From an uncultured Muribaculaceae bacterium (lineage in GTDB: Bacteria > Bacteroidota > Bacteroidia > Bacteroidales > Muribaculaceae): a stretch of 64,000 bases of DNA. The position numbers and the translations under genes are program-made. Positions within the stretch are counted from its first letter, which is position 1. Every line of letters starts with the position of its first letter. The DNA lies in the NCBI GenBank assembly GCA_910584665.1, contig CAJUBL010000001.1, positions 22,988-86,987 of the forward strand. Reading direction: 5' to 3'. Positions 18,358 through 26,822 of the stretch are shown here, piece by piece. The notes below the pieces were generated by a model that was given only the letters and a program-made list of their open reading frames with translations, made no database searches and had not been told where the DNA came from.

Positions 18358-20637
18358 ATGATAAAAAAGATTTTTGTCTGTATTGTTGCGGGTGTAGTCT
18401 CTCTGCAGGCGTATGGCGAGACTGACTATACGCGGTATGTCAATACATTACAGGGTACGGATTCTGATTTCGGGCTAAGCCGGGGTAATACTTATCCCAC
18501 GGCGGGCATGCCGTTCGGGGTACACTGCTGGTCGGCACAGACGGGCCGCAACGGTGACGGATTCAAGTATTGTTATTCGGCCGACAGGATACGTGGCTTC
18601 GCCCAGGCCCATCAATGCAGTCCCTGGGTCAATGACTATGCCGTGTATTCGTTCATGCCTGTAACAGGTGATCTGGTGGTGAATGAGGATCTGCGCGCTA
18701 CGGGATTCAGTCATGACAATGAGATCGGTATGCCGCATTACTATAGCGTCAGACTGGACAATGGTATCACTGCCGAGATGGCGCCAACCGAGCGGGGTGT
18801 CCATATGCGTTTCAGCTATCCTGCCGGAAAGGATGCCGCGTGGCTGGTGCTTGACGGTTACACTGAGATGAGTTCAATACATATCGATCCCGAGCGGCGC
18901 ACTGTAAGCGGATGGGTAAACAACCAGCGCTTCTTCAATGATTCCAAGAGTTACCGCAATTACTTTGTGGTGCAGTTTGACAGTCAGTTTGAGGAATGGG
19001 GCATGTGGGAGAATGTCAGTGACAGTATCATGCCGGGGTGTAGAGCCGGTATCGGCAAAGGGTATGGAGCATATCTGCGTTTCAAGTCCGGCAGCCGTGT
19101 ACAGGCCAAGGCGGCTTCGTCATACATTTCGGCCGAGCAGGCCCGTTTCAATCTTGACAGTGAACTGGGCGGAGACCGCAATCTCGAGAGTACTAAGGAG
19201 CGTGGCCGCAAGGTATGGAACGCGTTGCTGGGCCGCATCAGGGTTGAGGGAGGAAGTGAGGAGGAAATGAGAACGTTCTATTCGTGTCTTTTCCGGGCCA
19301 ATCTGTTCTCGCGTATGTTTTATGAACTGAAACCGGATGGTACGCCTTATTATTACAGTCCGTATGACGGTCTTGTCCATGAAGGGTATATGTATACCGA
19401 CAATGGTTTCTGGGATACCTTCCGCTCTCAGTTTCCCCTGACGAATATACTTCACCCTACGATGCAGGGACGCTATATGAACGCCTTGCTTGACGCTCAG
19501 GAACAATGTGGCTGGCTGCCGTCATGGTCATGTCCGGGCGAGACCGGCGGCATGCTTGGAAACCACTCTATATCTCTTCTTACCGATGCGTGGGTCAAGG
19601 GGATACGCTCGTTTGATCCGGAGCGTGCTCTGAAAGCTTATGCCCACGAGGTTATGAACAAGGGGCCATGGGGAGGGGCTAACGGCCGCGCCGGCTGGAA
19701 AGAGTATTTCACGCTCGGTTATGTGCCTTATCCGGTATCCATGGGTTCTACTGCCCAGACGCTGGAGTATGCCTATGATGATTTCTGCGCGTGGCAGCTG
19801 GCGCGTATGACAGGAAATGCTCACTATATGAACGTGTTTGAACGTCAGATGTATAATTACCGCAACGTCTTTGACCCGGTCACCGGTTTCATGAGAGGCC
19901 GCGGTGAGGACGGAAGGTGGACCGAGCCGTTTGACCCGATGGAGTGGGGCGGCCCATATTGTGAGGGTAACGCATGGCATTATAACTGGTCGGTATTTCA
20001 TGACATTCAGGGACTTATCAATCTGTATGGCAGTGATGAGGCGTTTGCGGCCAAACTCGACTCGGTATTCACGCTTCCATCGACGGTTATCCCCGGCACC
20101 TACGGCGGGATGATACACGAGATGACCGAGATGCAGCTTGCCGGCATGGGGCAGTATGCCCACGGCAACCAGCCCATCCAGCACATGCCGTATCTGTATT
20201 GTTATGCCGGCCAGCCGTGGAAGACACAGTACCGGGTGAGACAGATAATGAAGCGTCTTTACAATTCGTCGCCGAAGGGATTTCCCGGGGATGAGGATCA
20301 GGGTGGCATGTCGTCGTGGTATGTCCTGAGCGCCCTGGGTATCTATGCAGTCTGTCCGGGGACTGACCAGTATGTATTGGGCAGTCCTGTATTCCGTAAG
20401 GCGACAATCATACTGGAAAACGGTAACCGTTTTGTCATCGAGGCTCCTGCGAACAATCAGGAGAATGTCTACGTGAAGTCGGTCAGACTCAACGGACTTC
20501 CGTATGATCTGAATTATATTACCTATGACGATATCTCAGGCGGCGGTACGCTGACTTTCGAGATGTCGGCTGAGCCTGATTATATGCGCGGTATAGGAAA
20601 AGATACCGTACCGTTCTCTTTGTCAATGAAAAAATAA
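18358..20637 (+). CDS. GH92 family alpha-mannosidase, secreted (first gene of glycan operon)
   Basis: This 759-residue exo-alpha-mannosidase starts at ATG 18358 (MIKKIFVCIVAGVVSLQAYG signal peptide); in-frame ATGs at 18319 and between would add an unlikely leader. GH92 marks are YTRYVNTLQGTDS, ATGFSHDNE, DNGFWDTFRSQFPL (about residues 345-360), YCEGNAWHYNWSVFHD (about 534, probable acid Glu) and GDEDQGGMSSWYVLSALGIY (about 643), with the Asp-Glu-Asp form of the catalytic motif. It is followed after 13 nt by another GH92, then GH130 and an SGNH hydrolase, all on one strand. The three GH92 enzymes of the window differ in these motifs, suggesting different linkages. Confidence 0.9.
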   Translation: MIKKIFVCIVAGVVSLQAYGETDYTRYVNTLQGTDSDFGLSRGNTYPTAGMPFGVHCWSAQTGRNGDGFKYCYSADRIRGFAQAHQCSPWVNDYAVYSFMPVTGDLVVNEDLRATGFSHDNEIGMPHYYSVRLDNGITAEMAPTERGVHMRFSYPAGKDAAWLVLDGYTEMSSIHIDPERRTVSGWVNNQRFFNDSKSYRNYFVVQFDSQFEEWGMWENVSDSIMPGCRAGIGKGYGAYLRFKSGSRVQAKAASSYISAEQARFNLDSELGGDRNLESTKERGRKVWNALLGRIRVEGGSEEEMRTFYSCLFRANLFSRMFYELKPDGTPYYYSPYDGLVHEGYMYTDNGFWDTFRSQFPLTNILHPTMQGRYMNALLDAQEQCGWLPSWSCPGETGGMLGNHSISLLTDAWVKGIRSFDPERALKAYAHEVMNKGPWGGANGRAGWKEYFTLGYVPYPVSMGSTAQTLEYAYDDFCAWQLARMTGNAHYMNVFERQMYNYRNVFDPVTGFMRGRGEDGRWTEPFDPMEWGGPYCEGNAWHYNWSVFHDIQGLINLYGSDEAFAAKLDSVFTLPSTVIPGTYGGMIHEMTEMQLAGMGQYAHGNQPIQHMPYLYCYAGQPWKTQYRVRQIMKRLYNSSPKGFPGDEDQGGMSSWYVLSALGIYAVCPGTDQYVLGSPVFRKATIILENGNRFVIEAPANNQENVYVKSVRLNGLPYDLNYITYDDISGGGTLTFEMSAEPDYMRGIGKDTVPFSLSMKK

Positions 20638-20650
20638 AAACATATACGAT

Positions 20651-22792
20651 ATGAAGAAAATTTTTTACCTGCTGATTGCGTTATCGACAGTCTCAGCTAT
20701 GGCTCTTGACGGCGGGTATGCCTGCAGGGTCAATACGCTGATAGGCAACAAAGGTGTCGGCCTGACATCGGGGTATCTTTATCCCGGAGCTACTTACCCC
20801 TTCGGTATGGTGCAGTTTACGCCCACCTACTTTGCCAAGCGGGGCGGTTTTGTGATCAACCAGCTTAGTGGCGGCGGATGTGCCCACATGGGAAATTTCC
20901 CGACTTTCCCGCTGAAGGGAAAGCTGACAGTATCACCCGGCAACATTATCGACCACCGTGTCAATGTGACCGATGAGCGTGGACATGCCGGACTGTATCA
21001 GGCAAAGGTGCAGGACGATATCGACGCTTCCCTTACTGTGACCGAGCGTACCGGCATGGCTGAGTACCGATTCCCGGACAGCGAGCGTTACGGTACCGTG
21101 ATCATCGGCGCCGGTATATCGGCTACTCCCATAGAGAATGCCGCCGTGGTAGTGACAGGTCCCAACTCCTGTGAAGGATATGCCATGGGTGGTAATTTCT
21201 GTGGCATAGAGACACCTTACCGGGTATATTTCGTCGCTGAGTTCAATGCCGATGCAGTGGAGTCAGGGATATGGAAGGATGAGAGTCTGCAGCCAGGCGC
21301 CCGGTTTGCCGAGGGCGCGCTGTCGGGAGTCTATTTCACTTTTGATCTTAAAAAAAGTCATACACTTGATTACAAGGTAGGTGTGTCGTATGTCTCGGTA
21401 GAGAATGCACGTGAGAACCTTAAGGCAGAGAATCCGGGATGGGATTTTGCATCTGTAAGTACCGCCGCCGAAAAGCGTTGGGATGAGTGTCTTGGACGAA
21501 TTGATGTCAAAGGCGTGAATCCGGACCGTGTGGAACAGTTTTACACCCATCTGTATCATGCTCTTATACACCCCAATATATGCAGTGATGTCAACGGAGA
21601 GTATATGGGTGCCGATGACCGTGTGTACAGGACAAACGGCAGGCAATACACCTCGTTCAGCAACTGGGATACGTATCGCACTCAGATTCAGCTGTTATCT
21701 ATGCTCGAGCCAGAGGTGGCCTCGGATGTAGTCATCTCACACCAGAAGTTTGCCGAACAGTCGGGCGGTGCATTTCCACGTTGGGTGATGGCCAATATCG
21801 AGACAGGTGTGATGCAGGGTGACCCCTCGGCCGCACTGGTGTCGAACGCGTGGGCTTTCGGCGCGCGCAATTATGATCCTCACAAGCTCCTGACAATCAT
21901 GCGTAAGGGCGCTGAAGAACCTGGCGCCAGATCGCAGAATGTCGAGACGCGTCCGGGTCTCGGACAGTATCTTTCCAAGGGATATTATGATTCGTCGATA
22001 CAGCTGGAGTATACCACAAGTGACTTCGCCATAGGGCAGTTCGCGCTGAGAGCCTGTGGCGATGAGTTCCTGAGCTGGCGTTACTTCGGTGTGGCACGGT
22101 CGTGGAAAAACCTTTTCAATCCCGAGACCGGCTGGCTGCAGAGCCGTAATGCCGACGGATCATGGCGTCCGCTCGATGCCGACTGGCGCGAGTCGACCTA
22201 TCCCAATTACTTCTGGATGGTGCCTTATGACATCGGCGGGCTTGTCGGGATAATAGGCGGACCCGAAGAGGCTGAGCGCAGGCTTGACCATCTGTTCCGC
22301 AGGCTTGATGCGGGATATGGAGACGAATGGTTCGCGTGCGGTAACGAGCCGAGTTTCCAGATACCCTGGATATATAACTGGATAGGCCGGCCGTGGAAGA
22401 CCCAGGCTATCGTGAACCGTATCATCAACGAGCAGTACAGCAGTGCTGTTGACGGATTGCCCGGTAACGATGATCTCGGTACTATGGGCGGGTGGTATGT
22501 CTTTGCATGCATGGGTATGTATCCGATGATACCTGGTGTGGGCGGATTCGCGCTCAATACCCCGATATTCGAGAATATAACAATTCATCTGGGTAACGGC
22601 AACGATATCAATATCAATGGAGGATCGGAGAAAAATATTTATACGACAGGACTGAGGCTGAATGGTATCCGGCATGACTGCACGTGGGTTGACTGGAGTG
22701 ACCTTGAAAGCGGCGCGACACTGGATTATACGACATCGTCCGGACCAGACAGAAAATGGGGCACGGCAAAACTTCCGCCGTCATATAATTAA
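20651..22792 (+). CDS. GH92 family alpha-mannosidase, secreted (second in operon)
   Basis: The protein has 713 residues and a signal peptide (MKKIFYLLIALSTVSAMA). GH92 features are RVNTLIGNKGVGLTSGYLYPG at the N-terminus (longer than 20 only across two motifs), FGMVQFTP, SNWDTYRTQIQLL (about residues 335-347), DWRESTYPNYFWMVPYD (about 513) and GNDDLGTMGGWYVFACMGMYP (about 603). The active-site region (RESTYPNYFW in place of EGNAWHYNW) and the changed GTMGGW sequence set it apart from its neighbour, so it probably acts on another mannosidic linkage or aglycone. It starts 13 nt after the first GH92 and precedes the GH130 gene by 19 nt. Confidence 0.88.
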   Translation: MKKIFYLLIALSTVSAMALDGGYACRVNTLIGNKGVGLTSGYLYPGATYPFGMVQFTPTYFAKRGGFVINQLSGGGCAHMGNFPTFPLKGKLTVSPGNIIDHRVNVTDERGHAGLYQAKVQDDIDASLTVTERTGMAEYRFPDSERYGTVIIGAGISATPIENAAVVVTGPNSCEGYAMGGNFCGIETPYRVYFVAEFNADAVESGIWKDESLQPGARFAEGALSGVYFTFDLKKSHTLDYKVGVSYVSVENARENLKAENPGWDFASVSTAAEKRWDECLGRIDVKGVNPDRVEQFYTHLYHALIHPNICSDVNGEYMGADDRVYRTNGRQYTSFSNWDTYRTQIQLLSMLEPEVASDVVISHQKFAEQSGGAFPRWVMANIETGVMQGDPSAALVSNAWAFGARNYDPHKLLTIMRKGAEEPGARSQNVETRPGLGQYLSKGYYDSSIQLEYTTSDFAIGQFALRACGDEFLSWRYFGVARSWKNLFNPETGWLQSRNADGSWRPLDADWRESTYPNYFWMVPYDIGGLVGIIGGPEEAERRLDHLFRRLDAGYGDEWFACGNEPSFQIPWIYNWIGRPWKTQAIVNRIINEQYSSAVDGLPGNDDLGTMGGWYVFACMGMYPMIPGVGGFALNTPIFENITIHLGNGNDININGGSEKNIYTTGLRLNGIRHDCTWVDWSDLESGATLDYTTSSGPDRKWGTAKLPPSYN

Positions 22793-22811
22793 TTATAATA
22801 TAGAAGACAGA

Positions 22812-23918
22812 ATGAATAATAAGACAATGCTGGGAGTGCTTGTCACAGGTCTGGCAATGGCCTCCTGTAATAGCGGTGACAAGCCTGAGGAATGGGCATT
22901 GACCGGCTTTGAGCGCGTGAGCGAAAGTCCGGTCCTTGCTCCTGATACGACTGTGAGGTTCATGTGTCCCATGCGGGGCGGTTCGGTGGCATGGATGGAG
23001 AGCGATGTATTCAATCCGGCGGCTGCCGTCAAGGGTGATTCGATAATCGTGCTATACAGGGCCGAGGACAATTCGGCTACCGGAATAGGGAGCCGTACGT
23101 CGCGTGTCGGTTATGCTTCGTCGGCTGATGGTGTGGATTTTGTGTGCAGGACATCTCCGGTGGTTTTCCCTGCTGATGATAACCAGAAGGAGTATGAGTG
23201 GCCCGGAGGCTGTGAGGATCCGCGTGTGGCTATGACAGAGGATGGTACGTACGTGATGTTCTATACCCAGTGGAACCGTAAGGTGCCTCGTCTGGCCGTC
23301 GCCACATCGGCCGATCTGGTGAACTGGGAGAAGCATGGTCCGGCGTTCGCCAAGGCTTATGACGGCCGGTTCGCCGACGAGTTTTCCAAGTCGGCATCTG
23401 TTGTCACGCGTCTTGACAATGACCGTCAGGTGATTGCAATGATCAACGGAAAATATTACATGTACTGGGGTGAGAAGTTTGTTAATGTCGCCACATCAGA
23501 TAATCTCACCGACTGGACACCGATGCTTGACGGCAGTGGAGAACTGTTGCATGTGATGGATCCCCGTAACGGTTATTTTGACAGCGAGCTGACAGAGTGC
23601 GGCCCACCTGCCTTGCTTACCGACAATGGCATTGTCATGCTATATAACGGCAAGAACTCCGGCGGCGGGAACCGCGATATGCGTTACAACGCCAATACCT
23701 ATTGCGGCGGTCAGGCTCTGTTTGACTCCGATGATCCGAGCCGTCTCATTACCCGTCTCGACGAGCCGTTCTTTAAACCGGAGGCGGATTACGAGAAGAG
23801 CGGCCAGTATCCTGCAGGTACCGTTTTCATCGAGGGTCTCGTACGATTTAACGGCGCGTGGTATCTGTATTACGGCTGTGCCGACTCACGTGTGGGAGTA
23901 GCTAAGACAAACCGATAA
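22812..23918 (+). CDS. GH130 family beta-mannoside phosphorylase or beta-mannosidase, lipoprotein
   Basis: The family acts on beta-mannosides, either by phosphorolysis or hydrolysis. From ATG 22812 the protein has 368 residues with a lipoprotein signal (LVTGLAMASC, Cys at about residue 18), so it is probably membrane-anchored outside the cytoplasm, where hydrolysis is more likely than phosphorolysis (inference). The five-blade propeller hallmark GGCEDPRV is near residue 133, with FNPAAAVKGDSIIVLYRAED before it and AGTVFIEGLVRFNGAWYLYY near the end. An upstream in-frame ATG at 22662 lies within the GH92 gene and is rejected because the lipobox begins here. With two GH92 genes upstream it fits dismantling of N-glycan or yeast-mannan structures. 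Confidence 0.85.
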   Translation: MNNKTMLGVLVTGLAMASCNSGDKPEEWALTGFERVSESPVLAPDTTVRFMCPMRGGSVAWMESDVFNPAAAVKGDSIIVLYRAEDNSATGIGSRTSRVGYASSADGVDFVCRTSPVVFPADDNQKEYEWPGGCEDPRVAMTEDGTYVMFYTQWNRKVPRLAVATSADLVNWEKHGPAFAKAYDGRFADEFSKSASVVTRLDNDRQVIAMINGKYYMYWGEKFVNVATSDNLTDWTPMLDGSGELLHVMDPRNGYFDSELTECGPPALLTDNGIVMLYNGKNSGGGNRDMRYNANTYCGGQALFDSDDPSRLITRLDEPFFKPEADYEKSGQYPAGTVFIEGLVRFNGAWYLYYGCADSRVGVAKTNR

Positions 23919-23932
23919 CATTAACTATAGAC

Positions 23933-25312
23933 ATGAAAAAACTTATTATTTCGGCTCTTTTGTGGCCGATGGTCCTTGGCGGAGTACAGGCTCAGGACAT
24001 CAAGCCGTTTAAAGAGGGAGACCGTGTGGTGTTCCTCGGGAACTCGATCACCGATGGCGGCCATTACCATTCGTATATATGGTTGTATTACATGACACGT
24101 TTCCCTGAAATGCGTCTTACGATGTTTAACGGCGGCATAGGCGGAGATACTGCCTATGACATGAACAAGCGTCTTGACAATGACATCTTCAGTAAAGATC
24201 CGTCGGTACTGGTGGTAACATTCGGCATGAACGATTCGGGCTACTTCGAATATAATGGAGACAATGCCGGGGAGTTCGGCGAGCAGAAGTATCAGGAGAG
24301 TACCGGTAACTTCGACAATATGGTCGAGCGTTTCAGGAGACTGCCGGATACCCGCATGATTATGGCCGGAACCTCGCCATACGATAATTTCGCGAAGATT
24401 CCCAACGACAACTTCAAGGATAAAAACAGGACCATACAGCGTATCGTCGACTATCAGATGTCTGTTGCCGATAAGCATGGCTGGGAGCATATTGACTGGA
24501 ATCGTCCCATGGAGGCTCTGAACCGAAAGGGGCAGGAGGCGGACTCTTCATTCACACTGTGTGGAACCGATCGCATCCATCCTGACAACCATGGACATAT
24601 GGTTATGGCTTATCTGTTTCTCAAGGCCCAGGGTATGGCCGGCAGGAAAGTCGCCGATATGGAGATAAACGGCAGTAAGGCTAAGGTTGTGAGGGAGGAG
24701 AACTGCAAGGTGAGCAATGTCGTCAGGAATGGCGGCAGGCTGACTTTTGATTATCTGGCTGACGCTCTTCCTTATCCTGCCGATACCATAGCCCAGGGCT
24801 GGAATATGTCTCATCCCCAGGCTGAGGCTTTCAGGATTGTGCCCTTTGTCGAGGAAATGAATCAGGAATTGTTGACGGTCACCGGACTGAAAGGTGATTA
24901 CAAACTGTTTATTGACGGAGAGGAGATAGGCGAGTGGAGTGGAAAGGAGTTGGCCGGGGGTATCAATCTGGCAGAGATTTCACGTACTCCCCAGTATCAG
25001 CAGTCTCTGGCTGTGATGCATCTCAATGAGCGTCGTTGGGAACTGGAGCGTCAGACACGTGAGTATGTGTGGTGCCAGCATGGTTTCTTCCAGGAACGTG
25101 GTCTGCTCAATGCCAATAACCGTCATGCCATCGATGTGATGGATAGGGATCTGGAACAGAACGGCTGGATGAAGATGCGCCGTCCGGTCTATGCCGCTAT
25201 GATGCACGAGTCTGTGCGTAAAGCTATGCATGACCAGATAGATCTTCTTACGGATGCTATCTATAGTGTTAACAAGCCGGTTGTCCGTCACTTTGAGCTT
25301 GTCCGGCAGTAA
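23933..25312 (+). CDS. Secreted SGNH/GDSL-type hydrolase (putative carbohydrate esterase)
   Basis: This 459-residue protein has a signal peptide (KLIISALLWPMVLGGVQAQ) and an SGNH hydrolase fold. The nucleophile block is VFLGNSITDGG (residues about 31-41; Asn replaces the Asp of classical GDS), the Gly block GGIGGDTAYDM (about 65), the Asn block TFGMNDSG (about 95) and the catalytic Asp-His DRIHPDNHGH (about 214). The region after about residue 240 is not assigned. As last gene of the GH92-GH92-GH130 operon it may remove acyl groups (for example acetyl) from the glycan, but the substrate is inferred from context only. Confidence 0.8.
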   Translation: MKKLIISALLWPMVLGGVQAQDIKPFKEGDRVVFLGNSITDGGHYHSYIWLYYMTRFPEMRLTMFNGGIGGDTAYDMNKRLDNDIFSKDPSVLVVTFGMNDSGYFEYNGDNAGEFGEQKYQESTGNFDNMVERFRRLPDTRMIMAGTSPYDNFAKIPNDNFKDKNRTIQRIVDYQMSVADKHGWEHIDWNRPMEALNRKGQEADSSFTLCGTDRIHPDNHGHMVMAYLFLKAQGMAGRKVADMEINGSKAKVVREENCKVSNVVRNGGRLTFDYLADALPYPADTIAQGWNMSHPQAEAFRIVPFVEEMNQELLTVTGLKGDYKLFIDGEEIGEWSGKELAGGINLAEISRTPQYQQSLAVMHLNERRWELERQTREYVWCQHGFFQERGLLNANNRHAIDVMDRDLEQNGWMKMRRPVYAAMMHESVRKAMHDQIDLLTDAIYSVNKPVVRHFELVRQ

Positions 25313-25340
25313 TGATTGTCTCTGATCTATAATTACAGAA

Positions 25341-25375
25341 TACGGGCGCTGTCCATAATACGGATAGCGCCCGTA
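25341..25375. terminator. Bidirectional hairpin between convergent genes
   Basis: A 14-bp stem (25341-25354 with 25362-25375, one G-T pair) and 7-nt loop lie between the SGNH gene and the oppositely oriented OmpA-like gene. No T tract follows on either strand, so intrinsic termination is uncertain although the position fits. Confidence 0.5.
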
Positions 25376-25406
25376 TGCTGTAATATCTCTGGTTCAGGTC
25401 TGTCTT

Positions 25407-26563
25407 TTACTCGGGAAGAATGACGGTGCATTTTGCCACGCGGTTCCAGTTGTTGGTGTCGAACAGGTGTCCTACACCTTCGCCTGTGGCCTCGATATCA
25501 TCGGCGGGGATACCTTCCTTGACGAGTGCTTTTTTTACGGCTTCGGCACGCTTTTGGGCCAGTACCCTGTTGAAAGCTATGCTGCCGTCCTGTGAAGCGT
25601 AACCAAGTACCTGTATCTTCGCTCCTTTGTTCTCTCTGGCCGTCTTGGCAAGCATCCATATGTTCGGTTTCTGGTTGGCCTGTATTGTCGAAGAGCCGAT
25701 ATTAAAGAATATGTAGCGTATGTTGTTGAGATCGCGGACAACGGTCTGTACACGGGACTGGCTAAGGCAGTCCTCCAGTTCGCGCTCTTTGGCGGCAAGT
25801 GCTGTCTTACAGGCTTCATCTTCGGCCTTACAGCCGGCAAGTTCGGCTCTGAGACGGTTGATCTCGCTGTTCAGCGCATCTATCTCATCCTGATCATAAG
25901 GTCTTACAATTACAAACGAGTGTGTGCCGTTGCTGTTACCGAAGTGATAGGTGATTCCTGCCGTGACTTCGAAAGATGCGAAGTTGGAATCGTATATCGC
26001 TGACATTCCGCGGTTTGTCTCTTCGGTATGGGCGCCCATGTTCCACAACATCCGTGGCATCAGCGATACGGTCCACTGTTTCTTGCATCCGAAGTTGATG
26101 TTGAAGTTCAGACCGGCACGTGTGCCCCAGGTATTCCCGTCTTTGTCAATTTTTTTGGGTAGTAGCTGTGTAGCCAGCCCACTCCGGCCACACCTTCGAG
26201 CTCAAACAGACGTGGAGATCCCTTATAGCTGCCGAATGCATTCATGAAGTTTACCGCACCATATATGCCAAGATATTGGTCGTCAAATGTATTGGGGCTT
26301 GGCAGGTCATACCATCCGGATGTGTTTATGCCCCATCCGGCCTCGATTCCGAGTCCCAGCACAGGGGTGATCTGCTTTCGCAGGTCTGCGCCTACCACGC
26401 CACGTGCACGTTTCCAGTAAGAACCGCCGTTGAATGGTGAAGCAAATCCTCCCTTAACACCAATCGACCAGTTGTCTGAGAACTTACTGCCCTGGACAGT
26501 AGTCTGAGCCTGAACTGTCGACAGTCCAAGCATCATCGTTGCGATTAAGAGTATCTTTTTCAT
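25407..26563 (-). pseudogene. OmpA-family outer-membrane protein, frameshifted at an A7 tract
   Basis: Two adjacent frames together make one normal OmpA-like protein of about 385 residues. The first (from 26563) holds the signal peptide MKKILLIATMMLGLSTVQAQ and a beta-barrel (WSIGVKGGFASPFNGG) and ends soon after SYYPKK. The second continues in the -1 frame with KDGNTWGTRAGLNFNINF, the rest of the barrel, a coiled coil (IDALNSEINRLRAEL) and an OmpA domain that binds peptidoglycan (IQVLGYASQDGS ... NRVLAQKRAEAVKKAL). The switch falls at seven T on the plus strand (26150-26156). One extra A in the coding strand, or a -1 slip on A-AAA-AAA, restores the frame exactly. It may be a phase-variable gene, a true mutation, programmed frameshifting, or a read error. 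Confidence 0.85.
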
Positions 26564-26624
26564 TATATATTGAAGATTGGTTGATAATCAGCTGTTTACT
26601 TGTAAAGCTAAACTTTACCGACTA

Positions 26625-26656
26625 CAAAATTAAATATTTTAACTTTAATAAACAAA
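26625..26656 (-). promoter_or_regulatory. Promoter of the OmpA-like gene
   Basis: On the minus strand, TTTG (complement of 26653-26656) is followed after 20 nt by TAATTTTG (complement of 26625-26632), a good match to the phylum promoter. The leader would be about 55 nt. Confidence 0.55.
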
Positions 26657-26769
26657 AATTTTGCAAGTTTTCATAGACTTTCGTATATTTGACTCACATA
26701 ATTGCCTCCGGCACCGCGCACCGGCCTTGCGGCCGACGATCGCTATTATGTTTCATCGAATATTCTCCG

Positions 26770-26777
26770 TATATTTG
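26770..26777 (+). promoter_or_regulatory. Promoter -7 box of the DUF6377 regulator
   Basis: TATATTTG matches TAnnTTTG. With a start about 7 nt later (near 26784) the in-frame ATG at 26799 would have a leader of only about 15 nt, and the ATG at 26823 about 39 nt. The rest of the 26564-26798 gap shows only AT-rich sequence and the divergent OmpA promoter. Confidence 0.5.
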
Positions 26778-26822
26778 TAATCCATATCATACAGTTATAT
26801 GTCCAATATCCCGATTATATGC

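Noticed and set aside
22662..22811. N-terminal extension of the GH130 protein
   Set aside because: It lies inside the preceding GH92 gene, and the lipoprotein signal begins at 22812.
25407..26060. OmpA domain frame as an independent gene
   Set aside because: It begins in mid-barrel, has no signal peptide or promoter, and continues the upstream frame exactly after a one-base shift.
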